Shown: positions 8,107 through 15,006 of the stretch, piece after piece
How the letters are laid out: each line of letters begins with the position of its first letter
Position numbering within the stretch: the stretch's first letter is position 1
Origin: Paraplanobispora takensis
GTDB lineage: Bacteria > Actinomycetota > Actinomycetes > Streptosporangiales > Streptosporangiaceae
Assembly: GCF_016863195.1 (NCBI RefSeq)
Contig: NZ_BOOK01000060.1
Location: 1-44,131, forward strand
Length of the DNA: 44,131 bases
Direction of reading: 5' to 3'
Translations under genes and position numbers: made by a program
Notes under the pieces: model-generated
Seen by the model: the letters and a program-made list of their open reading frames with translations, nothing else
Told to the model about the DNA's origin: nothing
The model's database searches: none

Positions 8107-9045
8107 ATGAGTGTGCTGACGAGGCCCAAGGGCCCGACCGGGGCGGCGGAGCCCGCCGCCCCGGCGGGGCGGGCGCGCAGGATGCGGCCGTGGACGCCGT
8201 ACGCGTTCCTGGCGCCCTACCTCGCCCTGTTCGCCGTCTTCATGATCCTGCCGATCGGCTTCGGCTTCTGGACCAGCCTGCACGAGTGGGACATCAACCT
8301 GCCGGCCAAGCCGTTCGTCGGGCTGGAGAACTACGCCGAGCTGTTCGACCCCTCCAGCGTGGACGGGGGGCGCTTCTGGACGGCGATGCGGGCCACCGGG
8401 ATCTTCACCCTGTTCTCGGTGCCGTTGCTGATCGTGCTGCCGCTGCTGGCGGCGCTGCTGATGAACGGCCGGTTCAGTGGCCGCAACCTCTACCGGGCCG
8501 TCTACTTCGCACCCTACGTGCTGGGCGTGGCGGTGGTGGGCTTCCTGTGGCGCTATCTGCTCGACGGCAACATCGGGCTGGTCAACCACTATCTCGGCCT
8601 CGACGTGCAGTGGACCACCGACGAGCCGCCCGTCTGGATCGCCCTGGTCGGGGTGACCGTGTGGTGGACCCTCGGTCTGAACGCGGTCATCTTCCTGGCC
8701 GGGCTCCAGGACATCCCGCGCGAGCTGCACGAGGCGGCGATGGTGGACGGCGCCTCGGCCTGGCGCAGGTTCCGGGCGGTCACCCTGCCCGGCCTGCGGC
8801 CGGTGACCGTGTTCGTGGTCAACGCCACGATCCTGGCCTCGGCCAACATGTTCGGCCAGGCCTACCTGATCACGGCGGGCGCCCCGGCCGACCGGACCAA
8901 GACCGCGATCTACCTCATCGCCGAGACCGGCCTGCGCCAGTTCGACATGGGCACCGCCTCGGCCATGAGCTTCATCCTCGCCGCCTTCCTGATGGCGGCC
9001 AGCGCCCTGGTGTTCGGGGCCTTCAGGGACAGGAGCGCGCGATGA
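8107..9045 (+). CDS. CUT1 sugar ABC transporter permease (MalF/UgpA type)
   Basis: This 312-aa inner-membrane permease has about six transmembrane helices, the first near residues 30-55 (LAPYLALFAVFMILPIGFGF). The cytoplasmic EAA loop HEAAMVDGASAWRRF is where the ATPase docks. An upstream in-frame ATG at 7924 would fuse it to a shadow frame; the chosen ATG has GGGAGG just upstream. It pairs with the following permease, whose ATG overlaps this stop codon (ATGA), indicating translational coupling. Confidence 0.92.
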   Translation: MSVLTRPKGPTGAAEPAAPAGRARRMRPWTPYAFLAPYLALFAVFMILPIGFGFWTSLHEWDINLPAKPFVGLENYAELFDPSSVDGGRFWTAMRATGIFTLFSVPLLIVLPLLAALLMNGRFSGRNLYRAVYFAPYVLGVAVVGFLWRYLLDGNIGLVNHYLGLDVQWTTDEPPVWIALVGVTVWWTLGLNAVIFLAGLQDIPRELHEAAMVDGASAWRRFRAVTLPGLRPVTVFVVNATILASANMFGQAYLITAGAPADRTKTAIYLIAETGLRQFDMGTASAMSFILAAFLMAASALVFGAFRDRSAR

Positions 9046-9878
9046 CCCGCGACACCCGCGGCCTGCGCCGCGCACTGCTGCACCTGGTCCTGGCGGTGAT
9101 CGCGGCGCTCTATCTCAGCCCGCTGGTCTACATGCTCTCCACCTCGTTCAAGACCCGCGAGGGCGCCGGGTCCACCGACCCGCAGTGGATACCCGACCCG
9201 TTCACCACCGACGCCTACCGCGAGATCCTCAACAGCCCGGACAGCCCGATCCTGACCTGGTTCCTCAACAGCCTCATCGCGGCCACCGGCCACGCGGCGC
9301 TGGTGCTGGTCACCGCGGCCCCGGCGGCGTACGCGCTGGCCAGGCTCCGCTTCCGGGGCCGCAACGCGATCTTCGCCGTGGTCGTGGCGACGCTGTTCGT
9401 GCCGCCGGTGGTGCTGCTGATCCCCAACTTCCTGATCGTCAACGAGCTCGCCTGGGTGGACAGCCTCCCGGCGGTGATCGTCCCGGCCGCTGCGGGCGCG
9501 TTCGGGGTGTTCTTCCTGCGGCAGTTCTTCCTGACCCTGCCCGGCGAACTGGAGGAGGCCGCCGAGCTGGACGGGTGCAACCGCTGGCAGATCTTCACCT
9601 CCGTGGCCCTCCCGCTGGCCAAGCCCGCGCTGGTGACGCTGTTCCTGCTGTCCTTCCTGACCAACTGGAACGACTTCCTGTGGCCGATCTACGTCCTGCT
9701 CAGCCCGGAGTCGCTGACCCTGCCCGCGGGCCTGGGCAACTTCCAGGGCGCCAACAACATCCGCTACGACCTGCTGATGGCCGGGGCGGTGATCGCCAGC
9801 CTGCCGGTGATCGCGCTGTACCTGGTCGCCCAGCGCTGGGTGATCGAGGGCATCTCCCGGTCCGGGCTCAAGGGATGA
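9042..9878 (+). CDS. CUT1 sugar ABC transporter permease (MalG/UgpE type)
   Basis: This 278-aa permease has six predicted helices, an N-terminal YLSPLVYMLSTSFK segment typical of MalG-like proteins, and the EAA loop LEEAAELDGCNRWQIF. It forms the heterodimeric channel with the upstream permease. The start overlaps the upstream stop and its own stop overlaps the next start (ATGA in both cases). No ATPase is encoded in this operon; CUT1 systems in actinomycetes commonly share an MsiK-type ATPase, so that is the likely solution here. Confidence 0.92.
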   Translation: MTRDTRGLRRALLHLVLAVIAALYLSPLVYMLSTSFKTREGAGSTDPQWIPDPFTTDAYREILNSPDSPILTWFLNSLIAATGHAALVLVTAAPAAYALARLRFRGRNAIFAVVVATLFVPPVVLLIPNFLIVNELAWVDSLPAVIVPAAAGAFGVFFLRQFFLTLPGELEEAAELDGCNRWQIFTSVALPLAKPALVTLFLLSFLTNWNDFLWPIYVLLSPESLTLPAGLGNFQGANNIRYDLLMAGAVIASLPVIALYLVAQRWVIEGISRSGLKG

Positions 9879-10876
9879 CGAAGACTACGATCGTGCACGT
9901 GGAACAACGCAAACTAGGCAGAACTGGCACAAAGGTCGGCGTCATCGGACTCGGCGCCTGGCAGCTGGGCGCCGACTGGGGCGAGGTCGGTGAGGACGAG
10001 GCGCTGGCCGTCCTCACCGCCGCGGTGGACTCGGGCGTCACCTTCATCGACACCGCCGACGTGTACGGCGACGGCCGCAGCGAGCGGATCGTCGGGCAGC
10101 TGATCAAGGACAGGCCGGGCCTGACCGTGGCCACCAAGATGGGCCGCCGCGTCCCCCAGGAGCCCTCGGCCTACACCCTGGACAACTTCCGCGCCTGGAC
10201 CGACCGGTCCCGCGCCAACCTCGGCGTGGACACCCTGGACCTGGTCCAGCTGCACTGCCCGCCCACCCCCGTCTACTCCACCGACGCGGTCTTCGACGCC
10301 CTGGACACCCTCGTGCAGGAGCGGCGGATCGCGGCCTACGGAGTGAGCGTCGAGACCTGCGAGGAGGCGCTGACCGCCATCGCCCGGCCGGGCACGGCCA
10401 CCGTGCAGATCATCCTCAACGCCTTCCGGCTCAAGCCGCTGGAGCGGGTGCTGCCCGCCGCGGCCGAGGCCGGGGTCGGCATCATCGCCCGGGTCCCGCT
10501 GGCCAGCGGCCTGCTGTCGGGCAAGTACCACGAGGGCACCGTCTTCGCCGCCGACGACCACCGCACCTTCAACCGGCACGGCGAGGCCTTCGACGTCGGC
10601 GAGACCTTCTCCGGCGTCGACTACGACACCGGCCTGCAGGCGGTGCGCCGCCTGGCCCCGCTGGTGCCCGAGGGGCTGACCACGGCCCAGTTCGCGCTGC
10701 GCTGGATCATCGACCAGCCCGGCGTGTCGGTGGTCATCCCCGGCGCCCGCAACGCCGGCCAGGCCCGCGCCAACGCCGCGGCCGCCGGCGCGGCGCCGCT
10801 GCCGGAGGAGACCCTGCGCGCCGTACGGGAGATCTACGACGAGCTGATCCGCCCGCAGGTCCACCACCGCTGGTGA
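9875..10876 (+). CDS. Aldo/keto reductase
   Basis: This 333-aa cytoplasmic NAD(P)-dependent oxidoreductase is a single (beta/alpha)8 barrel of the aldo/keto reductase family. The catalytic tetrad is visible as Asp 59 and Tyr 64 (FIDTADVYG), Lys 88 (TKMG) and His 127 (LHCPP). The C-terminal cofactor segment reads SVVIPGARN. It is the last gene of the arabinofuranosidase/transporter operon, with a 4-bp overlap to the permease, so it probably oxidises or reduces arabinose or a product of it. The precise substrate cannot be read from sequence. A strong hairpin follows. Confidence 0.9.
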   Translation: MTKTTIVHVEQRKLGRTGTKVGVIGLGAWQLGADWGEVGEDEALAVLTAAVDSGVTFIDTADVYGDGRSERIVGQLIKDRPGLTVATKMGRRVPQEPSAYTLDNFRAWTDRSRANLGVDTLDLVQLHCPPTPVYSTDAVFDALDTLVQERRIAAYGVSVETCEEALTAIARPGTATVQIILNAFRLKPLERVLPAAAEAGVGIIARVPLASGLLSGKYHEGTVFAADDHRTFNRHGEAFDVGETFSGVDYDTGLQAVRRLAPLVPEGLTTAQFALRWIIDQPGVSVVIPGARNAGQARANAAAAGAAPLPEETLRAVREIYDELIRPQVHHRW

Positions 10877-10927
10877 CCCGCAGCGCCCTTCGGCGTCCAT
10901 GAGCGGCCCCCGCACCACGGCGAGAAC

Positions 10928-10963
10928 GACACCCGCCGGGGCGGGGGCCCGCCGCCGGGTGTC
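10928..10963. terminator. Bidirectional hairpin terminator
   Basis: GACACCCG pairs with CGGGTGTC and an inner GGCGGG/CCCGCC stem adds to it, giving a GC-rich hairpin between the convergent aldo/keto reductase and RDD genes. There is no U-tract, as is usual in high-GC actinomycetes. It overlaps the stop codon of the RDD gene. Confidence 0.65.
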
Positions 10964-11549
10964 ACATCGCCGCCAGCACGGAGACCAGCGCGACGGTCCC
11001 GAAGAAGGCGAGCAGGATGCCCATCCCGGACAGGAAGCTCGGCCGGTTGACCCCCTGCTCGTCCTGCTCGTGGACGTCCACGACGACGGTTCCGGCGATC
11101 ACGTCGTGCAGGCACCGCCGCCGGGGGTCGACGAAGATCCACAGCAGGTCGGCGGCGGCGACGGCCACGCCGAGGTACGGCGCCCACGTCAGGGCCGGGA
11201 CGAGGACGTCGCGCAGGCCCGCACGGCGCGGGCCGGACGGCGCCCCGGTGGCGTGCGCCACGACCTTCAGCTGGCAGAAGCGCTTGCCGGGCGTCTGGCC
11301 CCACAGGGCGTGCTGGACCCCGAAGTAGGCGGCGCCCAGGGCGCAGACCGCGATCTCGGCGGACCATCCCGGGGCCGCGGGCGAGCGGCCGAGGAAGCGC
11401 TCACCCGGCACCACGACCTTCCCGGTGAGCAGGAAGGACGACGGCCCGGTCACGGCGAGGCAGAGCAGCGTGTCGACGATGGCCGCCGCGAGACGGTGCC
11501 GCCGGGCGGCCAGGAGCCACGTCGTCGGGGCCCGGGGGGTGGATGCCAT
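10962..11549 (-). CDS. RDD-family membrane protein
   Basis: This 195-aa integral membrane protein has the RDD signature: Arg in ARRHRLAAAIVD, with Asp in the same first helix, and Asp in the last region (LHDVIAGTVVV). About three to four helices are predicted (residues 20-40, 65-85, 115-140, 170-190). WGQTPGKRFCQLKVV is a hallmark of the family. The function of RDD proteins is mostly unknown; some act in ion transport. The frame is open for 46 more codons, but the sequence there is not protein-like, so the internal ATG is used. No Shine-Dalgarno is obvious. It is monocistronic. Confidence 0.8.
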   Translation of the reverse strand: MASTPRAPTTWLLAARRHRLAAAIVDTLLCLAVTGPSSFLLTGKVVVPGERFLGRSPAAPGWSAEIAVCALGAAYFGVQHALWGQTPGKRFCQLKVVAHATGAPSGPRRAGLRDVLVPALTWAPYLGVAVAAADLLWIFVDPRRRCLHDVIAGTVVVDVHEQDEQGVNRPSFLSGMGILLAFFGTVALVSVLAAM

Positions 11550-11619
11550 GGGGGTCAGTGTGCCGTATGAGATCACATGTCCAGAAATTCCGGAAATGCA
11601 AATAAAAGCCGGGATGGAG

Positions 11620-12951
11620 TCAGGGGCGCAGAGTGGCGGCGGGGACGGGGATGGCGGGGAACGGGTTGTCGGGCAGGAGGATGACACGGTGCGCCCGATC
11701 GGCCAGGCCGGCGGTGTGCAGGTGCAGCAGCGCCGTCCCGATGCCGGCCGCCCCGATCATGTAGCCGGTGTCGGCCGTGACCTCCGCGGGCCGCAGCCGC
11801 CGGTAGGCCTGGTACCAGCGGTATCCCCGGCCGTCGTGGGCGGTGGCGTGGGCGATGAGGTCCCCGGCGAGCGTGCGGGCGAACTCGATGTACGGCTCCC
11901 GCCCGGTGGCGGCCCACAGCCCGACGAACAGCTCCACCAGTCCCGCGGCCCCGCAGCACTGGCAGGCGGTGTTCCAGTAGCCGGCCGTGCGCCGGCCGGG
12001 CACGCCGCTGTTCAGCACGCCGTGGGCCAGCCGCTCGGTCCAGTCCAGGTCGCCCGGGTCGCCGGTGACCCGGTGGAGCTCGTAGAACATCCGCGCCACG
12101 CCCGCCGAGCCCGAGCAGAACCCCAGATAGTGCAGGTCCCGGCCCTGCGGCAGGTGGTGCGGGACAGCGGCGCACCGGCCGGCCACCACGCTGACCGTGC
12201 GCACGAAGTCGGCGCCCCTGCGCGCGGCCTCCAGGAAGCCGTCCTCGCCGGTCATCCCGTACAGGCGGGCCAGCAGGAAGGCGGTGCCCGCCGTACCGGA
12301 CAGAAAGCCGGGCGTGACCGCGTCGACGGGCAGGTCCTCGCAGTCGCCGAACAGGTGACCGGGCACCACCATGCGCGCGATGCGCCGGCCGGCCTCCGCG
12401 GCGACCTCCGTGTAGGCCGGGACGCCGAGGATGCCGGCCGCGTACAGCAGGCCGAGCGCGACCCCGCCGTCGCCCCGCTGCGCCGGGTCCCGCGACCAGC
12501 CCAGCCCCTCCTCCATCGGGCGCGCGGACTCGGCGACCCGGTCGGCGGCCGCCCTGGCCTGCTCGGTGAACTCCTCGTCCCCCGTCGCCCAGCCCGCCTC
12601 GGCCAGTGCGAAGACCGTGCCGGTCAGGCCGTGGTACAGCGACAGATCCGCCTGGTCGCGCCAGGTGGCCGCCAGGTAGCGCGCCCCGGCCCGGGCGTCC
12701 CGCAGGTATTCCTCGCGACCGGTCGTGGCGGCCAGCTCCAGGAAGAACAGCACGATTCCCGCCGCCCCGGCGTAGAGCGAGGCGGGCTCGTGGCTCATCG
12801 CCGGCCTTCCGTCCGGGTCGGGGTTGGCCAGCCAGTGCCGCCCGCGCCCCTCGTCGACGGCCGCCGACCGGATCCAGCGCGCCGCCATGACGGCGGCGTC
12901 CAGCGGCGACGCGTCGGGAGCGTCGGGCGGGGGAGTCTGATCCCGGCTCAT
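11620..12951 (-). CDS. Stand-alone LanC-like lanthionine cyclase family protein
   Basis: This 443-aa protein has the alpha/alpha toroid repeats of the LanC family: SLYAGAAGIVLFF, SLYHGLTG, GFLSGTAGTAFLL, GFCSGSAGVARMF, CQCCGAAGLVELF and GYMIGAAGIGTALL. Zinc ligands would be Cys 279 (GFCSG) and Cys 332/Cys 333 in a Cys-Cys-Gly motif, where classical LanC has Cys-His-Gly. CCG cyclases with three Cys ligands are known from the ProcM-type clade. LanC enzymes add Cys thiols to dehydrated Ser/Thr, but no LanB, LanM, protease, transporter or convincing precursor gene is adjacent. It may be a precursor-independent LanC-like protein or act on a peptide encoded elsewhere. The start has no Shine-Dalgarno and may be leaderless. 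Confidence 0.85.
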   Translation of the reverse strand: MSRDQTPPPDAPDASPLDAAVMAARWIRSAAVDEGRGRHWLANPDPDGRPAMSHEPASLYAGAAGIVLFFLELAATTGREEYLRDARAGARYLAATWRDQADLSLYHGLTGTVFALAEAGWATGDEEFTEQARAAADRVAESARPMEEGLGWSRDPAQRGDGGVALGLLYAAGILGVPAYTEVAAEAGRRIARMVVPGHLFGDCEDLPVDAVTPGFLSGTAGTAFLLARLYGMTGEDGFLEAARRGADFVRTVSVVAGRCAAVPHHLPQGRDLHYLGFCSGSAGVARMFYELHRVTGDPGDLDWTERLAHGVLNSGVPGRRTAGYWNTACQCCGAAGLVELFVGLWAATGREPYIEFARTLAGDLIAHATAHDGRGYRWYQAYRRLRPAEVTADTGYMIGAAGIGTALLHLHTAGLADRAHRVILLPDNPFPAIPVPAATLRP

Positions 12952-12957
12952 GAGCGG

Positions 12958-12963
12958 ATTATC
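12958..12963 (-). promoter_or_regulatory. Putative -10 box for leaderless lanC-like mRNA
   Basis: GATAAT (minus strand) lies 6 bp before the ATG of the lanC-like gene, which has no Shine-Dalgarno. That spacing fits a leaderless transcript starting at or next to the ATG. The -35 region is weak (TTTTCC-like), so the call is tentative. Confidence 0.4.
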
Positions 12964-13149
12964 CCATGCACCCGATAGGGAAAAGCGGTAACACGGATCC
13001 GCGGAGACGACGGATGACTCCGCCCATGCGGTGTCCGCTGGTCATCGGCGCTCCCACGTCCGGGATCGCGGCGCCCACCCCGATCCCCCCGAACCCCGCC
13101 ACACCGTCCATGACACCAGCCTGCCGCACCGAAGTGAAGGGGCGCGCCG

Positions 13150-14871
13150 TCAACGCAGCAACCAGGCGGAAGTGTCGGGCGGCAGCAGGCCGTCGCCGGT
13201 CAGCGTACCGCTGGCCAGCAGGAGCCGTCCCGGCGGCAGCCGTACCGGGCCCTCGCCCATCGCCAGGACGAGGGTGAAGCGCCCGGCCCGGTCGGCCACC
13301 AGGGCGCCGTCGCCCTCCACGCTCCACTCCACCGCGTCGCCCGCCGTCAGGACGCCCTCGGCGTGCAGCTCGCGCCGGAGCCGGAGCGCGGAGCGGCACA
13401 GGTGCAGCGACGACGACGGGTCCGCCTCCTGCGCCTGCACCGACAGCCCGCCCCAGCCCGGCGGGACCGGCAGCCAGGGCGGCCGCGCACCGGGCGGGGA
13501 GAAACCGTGGGCGCCGGCCGGGTCGCGCCGCCACGGCAGGGGCACCCGGCAGCCGTCGCGGGAGACCCCCAGCCGCGGCCAGGCGGGGTCCCGGCGGTCC
13601 TGCGGCGCCACGTCCACCTGCGGAAGGCCCAGCTCCTGCCCCTGGTACAGGTAGGCCGCGCCGGGCAGCCCGAGCACCGCCAGCAGGGCCGCCCGCGCCC
13701 GCGCGGGACCGCGGGAGCGGCCGTGACGGTCCACGCCGCCCGCCGGATCCCGGACATGGCGGTCCGCGCCGTCTGCCGGATCCCGGACATGGCGGTCCGC
13801 GCCGTCTGCCGGATCCCGGACGCGGCCGTAGCGGCTCGCGCTGCGTTCCACGTCGTGGTTGTCGACCACCCAGGTCACCGGCGCCTTCAGCCCGCTCCCG
13901 GCGAGCAGGGCGCTCCCGGCGGCCTGCCAGGCCCGCGCGTCCCAGGGCGCGACCAGGAACGCGAAGGCGAAGGCCTGGTGCAGCTCGTCGGGCCGGGTGT
14001 AACGCCCCGCCCGGTCGGGTTCGAGGTTGACCTCGCCGATCAGTGCCCGCGGCGGATCACAGGAGTCGGCGATGGCCCGCCAGCGGCGGTAGACGTCGTG
14101 GACCTCCTCGCGGTCGCAGGCCAGCGGGTTGGCCCGCAGCCGCATCGGCTCCAGCGTCCCGGGGTGTTCGAGGTCGGGCAGCCCCTCGGCCTTGAACAGC
14201 CCGTGGGCGACGTCGATGCGCAGGCCGTCGGCGCCCCGGTCGAACCAGAACCGCACGACGTCGTCGAAGAAGGGGGCCGTGCGCGGGTCGCGCCAGTTCC
14301 AGTCGGGCTGCTCGGGGGCGTACAGGTGGAGGTACCACTCCCCCGGCGACCCGTCGGGCTCGGTCACCCGCGTCCAGGCGGAGCCGCCGAAGACGCTGGG
14401 CCAGTTGTTGGGCGGCTCCCCTCCGGCGGGTCCCCGGCCCTGGGCGAAGTGGAAGCGGGCGCGCTCCGGGCTGCCGGGGCCCGCCGCCAGCGCCGCCCGG
14501 AACAGAGGGTGCGCCACGGAGCAGTGGTTGGGCACCAGGTCGACGACGACCCTGAGCCCCAGGCGGCGCGCCTCGGCGACGAGCCCGTCGAAGGCGGCCA
14601 GGTCGCCGAAGAGCGGGTCGACGTCGCAGTAGTCGCTGACGTCGTAGCCGTGGTCGGCCTGCGGCGAGCGCTGGAACGGCGTCAGCCAGATCGCCTGCGC
14701 GCCCAGCTCGGCGACGTGGCCGAGCCCGCGGGTGATCCCGGCGAGGTCGCCGACCCCGTCGCCGTCGAGATCGGCGAACGACCGGGGATAGATCTGGTAG
14801 ACGACGGAGTCGCGCCACCATGCTCCCCCTGCGGGGGCCTGCGGCGTCACCGGCGAGAAAAGAGACGGCAT
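13150..14871 (-). CDS. GH13 alpha-glucosidase / alpha-amylase-family hydrolase
   Basis: This 573-aa protein has the GH13 barrel. Conserved region I is DLVPNH (111-116), the nucleophile is Asp 220 in GLRIDVAH, the acid/base is Glu 280 in LIGEVN, and the transition-state stabiliser is Asp 340 in VVDNHD. The start WWRDSVVYQIYPRSF and the QGQELGLP segment fit oligo-1,6-/alpha-glucosidase-type subfamilies. There is no signal peptide, so it probably acts in the cytoplasm on alpha-glucosides. Residues about 350-383 carry three tandem 11-aa repeats (VRDPADGADRH type) in the loop after the catalytic Asp, an unusual insertion. It diverges from the RING-TerD gene. The frame is open far upstream as a shadow; the ATG right before the GH13 domain is used. 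Confidence 0.9.
   Translation of the reverse strand: MPSLFSPVTPQAPAGGAWWRDSVVYQIYPRSFADLDGDGVGDLAGITRGLGHVAELGAQAIWLTPFQRSPQADHGYDVSDYCDVDPLFGDLAAFDGLVAEARRLGLRVVVDLVPNHCSVAHPLFRAALAAGPGSPERARFHFAQGRGPAGGEPPNNWPSVFGGSAWTRVTEPDGSPGEWYLHLYAPEQPDWNWRDPRTAPFFDDVVRFWFDRGADGLRIDVAHGLFKAEGLPDLEHPGTLEPMRLRANPLACDREEVHDVYRRWRAIADSCDPPRALIGEVNLEPDRAGRYTRPDELHQAFAFAFLVAPWDARAWQAAGSALLAGSGLKAPVTWVVDNHDVERSASRYGRVRDPADGADRHVRDPADGADRHVRDPAGGVDRHGRSRGPARARAALLAVLGLPGAAYLYQGQELGLPQVDVAPQDRRDPAWPRLGVSRDGCRVPLPWRRDPAGAHGFSPPGARPPWLPVPPGWGGLSVQAQEADPSSSLHLCRSALRLRRELHAEGVLTAGDAVEWSVEGDGALVADRAGRFTLVLAMGEGPVRLPPGRLLLASGTLTGDGLLPPDTSAWLLR
13736..13838. repeat. 33-bp in-frame tandem repeat inside the GH13 gene
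   Basis: Three copies of a 33-bp unit (containing GGATCCCGGACATGGCGGTC) lie in the coding strand of the GH13 gene. The period is a multiple of three, so the frame is kept and an 11-residue repeat is added. The central copies are almost identical, which suggests recent expansion or ongoing slippage. Confidence 0.85.
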
Positions 14872-15006
14872 ATAACCCGAATGCCCGGTACAGTCTGAAT
14901 CCAGGGGCGGCTCCTGGACGTGCTTCCTTCTCATCCTCTCTTGAAAAGAAAGTAGCGCGTCCGCTCTCCGCCCCTTTTTCTTTTCCCGGGCGAGAGGGGG
15001 ACCACG

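Noticed and set aside
12959-13111. A 50-codon minus-strand frame just before the lanC-like gene, considered as a RiPP precursor
   Set aside because: It has a single Cys, three Ser/Thr, no Shine-Dalgarno, and the likely -10 box of the lanC-like gene overlaps its stop. It does not look like a lanthipeptide precursor.
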